Assembly: GCA_900756545.1 (NCBI GenBank)
Contig: CAAEKO010000044.1
Span: 1 to 13,364, forward strand
From: Clostridia bacterium
GTDB lineage: Bacteria > Bacillota > Clostridia > UBA1381
Direction of reading: 5' to 3'
Length of the DNA stretch: 13,364 nucleotides
The first letter of the stretch is position 1. Every line of letters begins with the position of its first letter. The translations under genes were made by a program, and so were the position numbers. The notes under the pieces were generated by a model. The model was not told the origin of the DNA and searched no databases. It saw only the letters and a program-made list of their open reading frames with translations. Shown one piece after another: positions 1 to 5,022 of the stretch.

Positions 1-28
1 AGCGCTGTTCCGCCCGCCAGGAAGATTC

Positions 29-47
29 AGTTGACGGTTCGTCAACT
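29..47 (+). promoter_or_regulatory. Perfect hairpin upstream of the major tail gene
   Basis: An 8-bp perfect inverted repeat (AGTTGACG at 29-36 and CGTCAACT at 40-47) flanks a 3-base loop. No T-run follows, so it is not a standard intrinsic terminator. It overlaps the -35-like TTGACG of a possible promoter. It could be an operator, an RNA processing stem, or part of the 3' end of an upstream gene cut by the window edge; all three frames close by position 90, so any upstream gene ends in this leader. Confidence 0.4.
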
Positions 48-60
48 TCAAACCTATAAA
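31..60 (+). promoter_or_regulatory. Possible promoter for the tail genes
   Basis: TTGACG (31-36) and TATAAA (55-60) are separated by 18 bases, a plausible vegetative sigma-factor layout about 64 bases ahead of the major tail gene. The -35 hexamer lies inside a perfect hairpin, so the match may be incidental. An extra promoter before a highly expressed major tail gene would make sense, but this is inference. Confidence 0.28.
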
Positions 61-66
61 CGCATG

Positions 67-84
67 ATACCGTGTTTACGGTAT
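67..84 (+). promoter_or_regulatory. Second leader hairpin before the major tail gene
   Basis: ATACCGT (67-73) and ACGGTAT (78-84) form a 7-bp perfect stem with a GTTT loop, followed by an A/T-rich stretch and the ribosome site of the major tail gene (AAGGAGG at 109-115, 8 bases before the ATG). Stable 5' stems can stabilise abundant late mRNAs. The role here is inferred. Confidence 0.35.
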
Positions 85-123
85 ACATAAAAAATTATAA
101 ACATATTTAAGGAGGAAAAACAC

Positions 124-621
124 ATGGAAAAAGTAATGAGATACCAAGTGGCAGACTATTTGAACACAGGGGATTCGACAGAGACGTACACACTGATGGG
201 CGCGGGCTTCAACAGCCTGGACGAAAGCCCCTCCGCACAGACGGAAAGCACAACCTACATTAACGACAAGTCGGCTACAAAATATGTCAAGGGCTATGAA
301 ACTACATTCCCCTTCGACACGGACCTGATTGCGGACGAAACCGCCATCACCTTCATCTACGACATCGCCCGGAACCAGAAGGTGGGCGAGGAAGCGGAAA
401 CTGACTACGTCCGCGTAGAGCTGTTCAGCCCCGTGGCAAGCAAGGAAAACACATATAAGGCACGGAAATTCAAGGTTTCTGTGGAGGTTTCCGACATCAC
501 CGGCGAGGGCGCAAGCATCATGAAGGTATCCGGCAACTTGAACGGCGTCGGCGACTTCATCGACGGCGAGTTCAACACAACGACGAAAACATTTACAGCG
601 GCTGGCGCGGCCCAGGCGTAA
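124..621 (+). CDS. Major tail (tube) protein
   Basis: This 165-residue protein is the probable subunit that polymerises into the tail tube of a non-contractile siphovirus tail. Its size, acidic beta-rich composition, Ala-rich C-terminus (ending AAGAAQA) and place just before the assembly chaperone, Gp15 and tape measure genes match small major tail proteins of Gram-positive siphophages. The central run of alternating polar and hydrophobic residues, roughly 55-150, fits the beta-sandwich of tube proteins, but no catalytic motif is expected. The ATG at 124 has a strong ribosome site (AAGGAGG, 8-base spacing), in line with high expression. A hairpin with a T-run follows the stop, which could reduce transcription of downstream genes relative to this one. 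The family call rests mainly on context and general character. Confidence 0.8.
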   Translation: MEKVMRYQVADYLNTGDSTETYTLMGAGFNSLDESPSAQTESTTYINDKSATKYVKGYETTFPFDTDLIADETAITFIYDIARNQKVGEEAETDYVRVELFSPVASKENTYKARKFKVSVEVSDITGEGASIMKVSGNLNGVGDFIDGEFNTTTKTFTAAGAAQA

Positions 622-630
622 GCAAGCATG

Positions 631-668
631 GCCGGGCGCGGGAAACCGCGCCCGCAGGCCCTGTTTTT
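631..668 (+). terminator. Terminator-like or attenuator hairpin after the major tail gene
   Basis: GGGCGCGG (634-641) pairs perfectly with CCGCGCCC (646-653) around a GAAA tetraloop. GCC at 631-633 can extend the stem with GGC at 657-659 across a small bulge. TTTTT follows at 664-668, about 10 bases after the core stem, which is further than in a textbook intrinsic terminator. A partial terminator or mRNA-stabilising 3' stem that keeps the major tail gene at higher level than its neighbours is likely. Confidence 0.5.
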
Positions 669-689
669 ATAAAAAGGCGGGGGAGCCGT

Positions 690-785
690 GTGAAAAAAGC
701 ACGACGCCTCCGGCGTATAAAACCGCGCCGCCGAAATTTCCGCGCTGTAAACAATGCGGAAAGGCGATGCGCAAGCTTTCCATAA
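690..785 (+). CDS. Possible 31-residue arginine-rich peptide, doubtful
   Basis: A GTG-started frame of 31 codons follows GGGGGAG by a few bases in the 240-base gap between the major tail and chaperone genes. The product (starts VKKARRLRR, ends CASFP) is very basic and matches no family I recognise. The gap otherwise holds the hairpin after the major tail gene and short G/C-rich inverted repeats such as ACGCC-TCC-GGCGT near 701-713. The frame may be chance; the run of CGC/CGG codons could simply reflect structured RNA. Confidence 0.15.
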   Translation: MKKARRLRRIKPRRRNFRAVNNAERRCASFP

Positions 786-861
786 TAAGCCTTATCCGCC
801 CACAGGTAAGGCCGGGAAATGTTTTTAGAACGATTTGTGGGCAGAAAGGCATGGAAATATT

Positions 862-1218
862 ATGGCAAAATTTGAAATCAACGGCGTAGAACTGGAATTC
901 GACATCCTGGACGCGGACAAGGCCGCCCTTTACGAAAAAGAGGCCGACAAGCTCCAAAAGGCCGGGAAGGCCATTGAAGGCGAAAAATCCTTATCCAAAA
1001 TCATCCGGGGACAGTGCGGCGCGATATTTAAATTCATCAACGCTCTATTCGGGGCGGGGACTGACAAGAGGCTATTCGGGGAGACGGTCAACCTTTCTGT
1101 CTGCCTGGAAACCTACTATAAAATCCTGGAGGAAATCAACAAGGACGAGCAGGTTCTCTACAATCTGACAGCCCGCGCCCAGGGAACCGGCAAACTGCCC
1201 GGGGCCGCGAAGAAATGA
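862..1218 (+). CDS. Tail assembly chaperone-like protein
   Basis: This 118-residue protein starts MAKFEINGVELEF. It sits in the slot between the major tail protein and Gp15/tape measure genes, where siphophages encode the chaperone that coats and solubilises the tape measure protein during tail assembly (the lambda gpG position). It is mostly helical and acidic with a basic C-terminus (GKLPGAAKK); I associate this type with small Bacillota phage proteins of the DUF6673 kind, from memory. The ATG at 862 is preferred over the GTG at 835 because the protein then begins with the usual N-terminal strand; AGAAAGG at 843-849 is a rather distant ribosome site. It overlaps the next gene by ATGA (1215-1218), so translation is probably coupled. 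No clear slippery heptamer for a lambda G/GT-type frameshift is visible. Confidence 0.7.
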   Translation: MAKFEINGVELEFDILDADKAALYEKEADKLQKAGKAIEGEKSLSKIIRGQCGAIFKFINALFGAGTDKRLFGETVNLSVCLETYYKILEEINKDEQVLYNLTARAQGTGKLPGAAKK

Positions 1219-1802
1219 ACATCCTGACGGAGCCGCTGCCACGGACAATTCATGTTCTGGGGGCGGACTACCCAGTGGCGACGGATTTTCGGGCTTGGGT
1301 CCGGTTTTCCATCCAGATGCAGGACGAGGCGGCGTCGGAGAAAAAGCTGGTGGCGATGCTATCCCTATTAGAGGACAGTCTGCCGCCCAGGTTTGAGGAC
1401 ACTGTTTCGGCGCTGTTAGCATTTTACGCCGGCGGGGAGCAGGCGGAGGACGCGCCCGTTCAGAAGGAAGCGCAGGGGGCGCGGATCTACGATTTCGCTT
1501 ACGACAGCGGCCTGATTTACGCCGCGTTTTTCCAGCAGTACGGTCTGGATTTACAAAGGGCGGATTTACACTGGTGGCAATTCAAGGCGCTTTTCAATGC
1601 GCTTTCGGAGGACACGCAGTTTATGAAGGTTGTAGGATACCGAGGGATAGACGCCGGGAAGATCAAGGACAAAACCCAGCGGGAATTTTACCAGCGGATG
1701 AAGCGGCAGTATGCGCTGCCGATCCCGAAGTCTGAAAGGGAACAGCTCTCCAGGATTGAGGAGGCGCTTTTATCCGGCGGCGATTTGACGGGGTTGGTTT
1801 GA
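1215..1802 (+). CDS. Gp15-family phage tail assembly protein
   Basis: The 195-residue product resembles the bacteriophage Gp15 family (Listeria A118 gp15 type), which lies immediately upstream of the tape measure gene and probably acts with the smaller upstream protein as a tail assembly chaperone. Features in line with the family are the N-terminal segment with TDFRAWVRF near residue 25, a central acidic linker around residues 75-95, the segment YDFAYDSGLIYAAFFQQYGLD near 96-115, the motif LHWWQFKALF near 119-128, and the ending with KDKTQREFYQRMK. It begins inside the upstream gene (ATGA overlap) with no strong ribosome site of its own, as expected for translational coupling. The expected next gene, the tape measure, is displaced by 3.2 kb of accessory DNA. 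Confidence 0.85.
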   Translation: MNILTEPLPRTIHVLGADYPVATDFRAWVRFSIQMQDEAASEKKLVAMLSLLEDSLPPRFEDTVSALLAFYAGGEQAEDAPVQKEAQGARIYDFAYDSGLIYAAFFQQYGLDLQRADLHWWQFKALFNALSEDTQFMKVVGYRGIDAGKIKDKTQREFYQRMKRQYALPIPKSEREQLSRIEEALLSGGDLTGLV

Positions 1803-1807
1803 GCAGG

Positions 1808-1857
1808 CCCGCAAGAAAAAAGCAGACCACAGATGTGGCCTGTTTTTTTGTTGCGGG
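1808..1857. terminator. Strong, probably bidirectional terminator after Gp15
   Basis: A long near-perfect dyad: CCCGCAA (1808-1814) pairs with TTGCGGG (1851-1857), an A-run pairs with a T-run, and CAG-CCAC pairs with GTGG-CTG around an AGAT loop (1823-1842). A run of seven T at 1843-1849 follows the core hairpin. The arms match at about 20 of 23 positions, and the A/T-run symmetry would let it work in both directions. It closes the early tail operon and insulates the cargo gene that follows. Confidence 0.85.
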
Positions 1858-1875
1858 AGGAGGGGAAATTAGATC

Positions 1876-1905
1876 TTGACTAGGCGGATCTGTATCATAT
1901 ATAAT
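1876..1905 (+). promoter_or_regulatory. Promoter of the DUF4417 gene
   Basis: TTGACT (1876-1881) and TATAAT (1900-1905) are 18 bases apart, a near-consensus vegetative promoter placed right after the upstream terminator. This arrangement gives the DUF4417 gene its own transcription, typical of a moron. AGATC and GATCT flank the -35 (1871-1875 and 1887-1891) as an imperfect dyad. Confidence 0.75.
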
Positions 1906-1914
1906 TAAGAAAAA

Positions 1915-1926
1915 TATGGATCCATA
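1915..1926. promoter_or_regulatory. 12-bp palindrome at the expected transcription start, possible operator
   Basis: TATGGATCCATA is a perfect 12-bp palindrome that begins about 10 bases after the -10 hexamer. This is where a repressor dimer would block initiation. No repressor gene is in the window, so the operator role is inferred from position and symmetry only. Confidence 0.4.
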
Positions 1927-1963
1927 AATCAAGGTCAAATATTGAAGGAGGACGCATTGATCT

Positions 1964-2629
1964 ATGGAGACAGAAAAATTTAACCGGAATTATGATGTGT
2001 TTCATGCCCGTTTGGTGGAAAATGCCGATTATAACGGCTATATTGAATTGCCGGTGATCAGGACAAGCAATTTAATACCAAACAGGGTTGTAACATTTTC
2101 AAAGGCTATGTCAAAAGCTTGGAGAGATTTTGACTGCTGGGTTATGTTTTATGAGCATGACGTAAAATTTGAAAGGCTGTGGAACAATCCGGATAAATAT
2201 TTAAAGAAGTTAAAACAGTTCAAAGGCATAATATCTCCGGATTTCAGCCTTTATCGGAATATGCCGCTTGTTATGCAGATGTGGAATACATACAGGGGCC
2301 GGGCGTTGGCCAACTGGCTGCAAAGCAACGGGGCCGAGGTGATTCCCAATGTCCGCTGGGGCGACGCGCGCACGTATGATTTCTGCTTTGACGGCATTGA
2401 AAAAGGCAAGACCGCCGCTGTGGGTACGCACGGGTGTATTAAGCGCAAAGAGGACAGGGATTATTTTAAGGCGGGTTTGGCCCAGCTGGTGAAGCGGCGA
2501 AGCCCCAAAACCATAATCGTTTACGGCGCGGCTCCCGACGCGATATTCAAGGAATATAAAGATTTGGGCATGAACATTATCGCCTTTGAAAGCGAGTTCT
2601 CTAAATCCAGAAGGCAGGTGAAGGCCTGA
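1964..2629 (+). CDS. DUF4417 family protein (moron cargo)
   Basis: The 221-residue product shows the signature of the DUF4417 family, a group of unknown function common in Bacillota genomes and phages. Recognisable pieces are WNNPDKYLKKLKQFKG near residues 74-89, SPDFSLYRNMP near 92-102, the MWNTYRGRALANWLQ segment near 107-121, the VIPNVRWGD segment near 126-134, DFCFDGIEKG near 140-149, and a C-terminal segment with KTIIVYGAAPD near 182-192. Length is normal for the family and it looks intact. The ATG at 1964 is the first start after an in-frame stop at 1958; AAGGAGG (1945-1951) is 12 bases upstream. It has its own promoter and follows a strong terminator, so it can be expressed apart from the tail genes. 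Its early part is visibly more A/T-rich than its middle. No enzymatic function should be assumed. Confidence 0.88.
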   Translation: METEKFNRNYDVFHARLVENADYNGYIELPVIRTSNLIPNRVVTFSKAMSKAWRDFDCWVMFYEHDVKFERLWNNPDKYLKKLKQFKGIISPDFSLYRNMPLVMQMWNTYRGRALANWLQSNGAEVIPNVRWGDARTYDFCFDGIEKGKTAAVGTHGCIKRKEDRDYFKAGLAQLVKRRSPKTIIVYGAAPDAIFKEYKDLGMNIIAFESEFSKSRRQVKA

Positions 2630-2664
2630 TGGGCGCGGGGAAAGCAGGGGATTTTGGGAGGACT

Positions 2665-2839
2665 ACGGAACAATCAAAATTGCCGTGGATCTGGATACCA
2701 GTCAGCTTGAGGCGGCGCTGGCCCAGATCGGGCAAAAATCTTCTACGCCACTTTTACAACAGCAAACCCAGGAACTCAAAAATGGGCTGAGAGAGATCTC
2801 CAGCGCAATCCAGCAGGACTTGGGGGGATCGCTGGCAGG
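2665..2839 (+). repeat. Direct repeat, tape measure 5' end (copy a)
   Basis: A 175-bp segment repeated at 5057-5231 with five mismatches and no gaps, about 2.4 kb apart in direct orientation. Homologous recombination between the two copies would delete both lipoprotein cassettes and the middle tape measure fragment, leaving a tape measure gene that lacks its normal start. Confidence 0.95.
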
Positions 2840-2856
2840 CCAAGGCAGCATAAAGA

Positions 2857-2913
2857 AAACGACAGGAAACGACAAAAAAAGGCCATTGACAAAGAGGAAA
2901 AGTATGGTAAAAT
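2857..2913 (+). promoter_or_regulatory. Lipoprotein 1 promoter with upstream direct repeat
   Basis: AAACGACA occurs at 2857-2864 and 2867-2874 (10-bp period, one helical turn). Eleven bases later come TTGACA (2886-2891), a 16-base spacer and TAAAAT (2908-2913). The same arrangement with the same 11-base gap occurs before lipoprotein 2. The repeat is well placed to bind an activator or other regulator just upstream of RNA polymerase. The transcript would have a leader of roughly 23 bases. Confidence 0.8.
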
Positions 2914-2942
2914 AGAAATAAAAAACCTGAGGGGGACGAGAA

Positions 2943-3350
2943 ATGAAGCGGGTTATTGGTATTCTTATGGCAGCGGCGCTGAGCTTAGGGCTATTAGCCG
3001 GGTGCGGGAAAACAAAAATGACGGCGGCAGAAGCAAAATTTCGGGAAGAATGCGAGACGTTTACGTTTGAAGAATTGATTGATTTAGATAACGAACAGCT
3101 TCAGAAGGTATTGGTTTCCGGAACCGTCAGCAGTCATCACATAAAGGATAAGGGGAAAAAAGCCTTTTTTATAGATACTGATGAGGATAAGAGAATTGTA
3201 GTATATTGTGATGAAGCAGAAGAATACAAAGAAGGCTGGCAGGTGAACGTGTGGGGATCAGCTGTTGGTATTATTTTTGGTTCTAAGGTTGGTGTTGCAG
3301 ATGAATATGTGCCAACGTTAAAAGCGAGGTATATTGAGAAAGTAAAATAG
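2943..3350 (+). CDS. Small phage lipoprotein with one OB-fold-like domain
   Basis: The 135-residue product has a lipoprotein signal peptide: Lys/Arg start, hydrophobic core at residues 4-18 and lipobox LAGC with the lipidated Cys at 21, so it should be anchored on the outer face of the cell membrane. Residues about 53-125 (around KVLVSGTV, KAFFIDTD, RIVVYC and GWQVNVWGSAVG) look like a small OB-fold of the tRNA_anti-like kind seen in phage and Gram-positive lipoproteins; this is inferred from the strand pattern. The segment FTFEEL before the domain resembles FITAEEL before the second such domain of lipoprotein 2. GAGGGGG lies 7 bases before the ATG. It has its own promoter and a terminator just downstream, the organisation of a moron expressed in the lysogen. 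A role in superinfection exclusion is a hypothesis. Confidence 0.82.
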   Translation: MKRVIGILMAAALSLGLLAGCGKTKMTAAEAKFREECETFTFEELIDLDNEQLQKVLVSGTVSSHHIKDKGKKAFFIDTDEDKRIVVYCDEAEEYKEGWQVNVWGSAVGIIFGSKVGVADEYVPTLKARYIEKVK

Positions 3351-3360
3351 GAAAAACAAA

Positions 3361-3391
3361 AAAACACTTACTAAACAGTAAGTGTTTTTTT
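3361..3391 (+). terminator. Intrinsic terminator after lipoprotein 1
   Basis: ACACTTAC (3364-3371) and GTAAGTGT (3378-3385) form a perfect 8-bp stem around TAAACA, extended by A/T pairs, and a T-run reaches 3391. It begins a few bases after the lipoprotein stop. An A-run upstream makes it potentially bidirectional. It is followed by GATGCAA, as is the terminator of lipoprotein 2. Confidence 0.92.
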
Positions 3392-3421
3392 GATGCAAAA
3401 AAACAGGAGAGGTGAGGAAAA

Positions 3422-3829
3422 ATGGCAGACGGAACAATAAAAATCGGTGTAGAGCTGGATACCAGCTCGTTAGAGGCAGAGCTGGCGAAGCTGCCAGAGA
3501 TTGCATCGAAAGGATTTTCCGGCGCGGAGAAGGGGATTTCCGGGAATTTGAAAGCCATTGGGAAATCGGGACAGTCGGCAGGGGAGCTTATCTCGCTATG
3601 CTTTCAAGACGCGTCGAAGGTGGTAGGAAACTTAGGAAGCATTGCTTCTAACGGCGGGAAACTATTTACCAACTTCGGAAAGGACGCAAAAAGCGCAGGG
3701 GGATTAGCCGCAGGGGGCGCAAAGCGAGAAGGCGGCATGAGGGAAACGACAGGAAACGACAATTTACACCCGTTGACAAAATTATCCTGCGATGATAAAA
3801 TGGAAAAAAATAGGAGGGAACAATTATGA
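3422..3829 (+). pseudogene. Truncated, divergent tape measure N-terminus, copy 2
   Basis: This 135-codon frame opens MADGTIKIGVELDTSSLEAE, clearly related to the intact tape measure start (MADGTIKIAVDLDTSQLEAA). The DNA matches closely only in the first 20 or so bases and then diverges, so it comes from another tape measure allele. It has a good start: ATG at 3422 with GGAGAGG and GGTGAGG 9 and 4 bases upstream. The tape measure-like Gly/Ala/Lys-rich sequence runs to about residue 105, then the frame passes through the promoter of lipoprotein 2. Its TGA (3827-3829) overlaps the lipoprotein ATG (3826) as ATGA. It lacks everything after the N-terminus and cannot set tail length. It may be a remnant, or a translated fragment that couples translation into lipoprotein 2 or interferes with tail assembly. 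Confidence 0.75.
3744..3801 (+). promoter_or_regulatory. Lipoprotein 2 promoter with upstream direct repeat
   Basis: AAACGACA occurs at 3744-3751 and 3754-3761, followed after 11 bases by TTGACA (3773-3778), a 17-base spacer and TAAAAT (3796-3801). The hexamers match the lipoprotein 1 promoter, and the repeat and its distance to the -35 are identical, while the bases between are mostly different. That pattern suggests the repeat is functional, so the two lipoproteins are probably co-regulated. Confidence 0.85.
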
Positions 3830-4974
3830 GGAGAATGATGGCGGTTATTGGGTTTATAGTGATCTTAGCCAGTTTAGGGGGCTGCAACGGGCTGCAGCAG
3901 GCAGACTCTATCCAGCAGAGCAACGCGCCTACGGAGGAGCCTGAGCTGGAAGTGGTGGATGTGGGGGAGTTTGATGACATTGCAATGTACGGCTCATCAG
4001 AGGAAAAAGCTATTTATGAGAATAAAGAATTCCTTATTAGAGGTATTGCTGGTAATATTATAACAAGTCATTCTTTAGCCTATAAAACAAGAGGAACCAC
4101 AGATTTTACAGTTTTTTTTCTTGAGGAAGAAGTTGATCCGGCAATTCGACCTAATGATGAGGTAACCATACAAGTAAAAACAGGAAAGCCATTAGTGCCG
4201 GCACAAATGAGTCCTAAAATTGTGAAGATTACGCCGTTTGAGGAATTGCCGCCGGCAAACGTATGGCCTGCGGAAGAAAAGGCTGCGGAGCTGGAAGAAT
4301 TGATGACCCGGTATGATTTTATTACGGCGGAAGAGTTGGCGGCGGACGAACGGCAGGAAGCGTTAAGGTCGATATACAATAACAAGGTTATGCTGATTTC
4401 AGCGCAGGTAGAACATTTAAGCGTAACAGATTTGTGGGCCAGAATTGCCATAAAAGGAAAAGAGAAGGGCCTGATGTATCTGGATATACGTGGAGAAAAT
4501 TTTGATAAATACAATATCAAGCTGAAAGACCGGATCACCTTTAAGGGGAGAATACAGGAAATTGGGAATACGGGCTATCAAATTATAAATCCTGTGATAT
4601 ACATGGTAACGCCTTATGAGGAAACGGAGCAGTATCAAATCGACCAGATGAACGAAGCACAGCAACAGCAGGTTTTGGCGGAAAGACAGGCGAAGCTCCA
4701 GGCATTAGAGCCGGGATATAAGACCGAAAGCAAGGGGCTGATTACCAGCGTAGCGCTTGACCCGCCGGAAGGGGTCGTCATGTCGGTGACGAACGACTGG
4801 TATTTGAAAACGCCGGAGGAAAAGGACTACTTCGCTGCGGAATATTATAAAAAGCTGAGCGAGGTAAGCAACGAAATGTTCGGGCATCGGGCGTATCTGC
4901 GGATTGAGGACGAATCCGGGGCTGAGGTGGCGGTATACCGTCTGCTCAGCGAGGGGATGAAGGTAAAACGATAA
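3826..4974 (+). CDS. Large phage lipoprotein with two OB-fold-like domains
   Basis: The 382-residue product starts with a lipoprotein signal peptide (MRRMM, hydrophobic residues 6-17, lipobox LGGC with Cys at 20), then a Gln/Glu/Pro-rich linker to about residue 45. Residues 65-137 and 185-263 look like two tandem OB-type beta domains (for example the segments IRPNDEVTIQVKTG and IKLKDRITFKGRIQEIG). A Gln/Ala/Glu-rich helix lies near 270-293, and a separate C-terminal domain at about 303-372 contains VTNDWYLKTPEEKDYF. The second OB-like domain and its preceding FITAEEL segment resemble the single domain of lipoprotein 1, so the two share a building block. AGGAGGG lies 7 bases before the ATG, with a consensus promoter upstream and a terminator downstream. 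It should be exposed on the membrane surface. Superinfection exclusion or surface modification are possible roles; neither is shown. Confidence 0.82.
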   Translation: MRRMMAVIGFIVILASLGGCNGLQQADSIQQSNAPTEEPELEVVDVGEFDDIAMYGSSEEKAIYENKEFLIRGIAGNIITSHSLAYKTRGTTDFTVFFLEEEVDPAIRPNDEVTIQVKTGKPLVPAQMSPKIVKITPFEELPPANVWPAEEKAAELEELMTRYDFITAEELAADERQEALRSIYNNKVMLISAQVEHLSVTDLWARIAIKGKEKGLMYLDIRGENFDKYNIKLKDRITFKGRIQEIGNTGYQIINPVIYMVTPYEETEQYQIDQMNEAQQQQVLAERQAKLQALEPGYKTESKGLITSVALDPPEGVVMSVTNDWYLKTPEEKDYFAAEYYKKLSEVSNEMFGHRAYLRIEDESGAEVAVYRLLSEGMKVKR

Positions 4975-4985
4975 TACGGTAAATA

Positions 4986-5015
4986 AAAAGCACTCTGCGG
5001 GCAGAGTGCTTTTTT
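4986..5015 (+). terminator. Intrinsic terminator after lipoprotein 2
   Basis: GCACTCTG (4990-4997) pairs with CAGAGTGC (5002-5009) around CGGG, extended by AAAA/TTTT pairing, and a T-run occupies 5010-5015. It lies 12 bases past the stop codon and 35 bases before the intact tape measure start, so late transcripts have to pass it. Confidence 0.92.
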
Positions 5016-5022
5016 GATGCAA
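5010..5022 (+). repeat. Shared cassette end TTTTTTGATGCAA (second copy)
   Basis: The 13-base sequence TTTTTTGATGCAA follows both lipoprotein terminators (3386-3398 and 5010-5022), although the terminator stems differ completely. Beyond it the sequences diverge until the tape measure start. It probably marks common ancestry of the downstream ends of the two cassettes. Confidence 0.7.

Larger units (their letters stand above)
2661..2915 (+). pseudogene. Start-less tape measure 5' fragment, copy 1
   Basis: From 2665 to 2839 the sequence matches the beginning of the intact tape measure gene (5057-5231) at 170 of 175 positions. Four of the five differences are silent and one is Lys/Arg. The normal start codon is missing: the sequence reads ACTACGGAACAATC where the intact gene reads GCAGACGGAACAATC after GTG. 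A ribosome-like GGGAGG remains at 2656-2661. The only in-frame start candidate is an internal GTG at 2685. After 2839 homology ends abruptly and the frame runs through the promoter of lipoprotein 1 before stopping at 2915. It is best read as a recombination remnant rather than a working gene. A short peptide from GTG 2685 cannot be excluded. Confidence 0.85.

Noticed and set aside
1..90. C-terminus of an upstream tail gene in one of three open frames
   Set aside because: All three frames close within 90 bases (near 32, 57 and 90) and none has a recognisable sequence, so the true frame cannot be chosen.
1130..1218. Lambda G/GT-type programmed frameshift from the chaperone gene into the Gp15 gene
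   Set aside because: No clear slippery heptamer or downstream structure was found near the end of the gene, and the ATGA overlap explains Gp15 translation.
2629..2793. Short frame starting ATG at 2629, overlapping the DUF4417 stop as ATGA
   Set aside because: It reads the tape measure fragment out of its conserved frame and encodes no recognisable sequence. The overlap is probably coincidental.
2857..2874. AAACGACA repeats as a CRISPR array or transposon end
   Set aside because: Only two copies of an 8-base unit occur at each site, with no spacers, target duplications, inverted partner or transposase. Fixed spacing to the -35 points to a promoter element.
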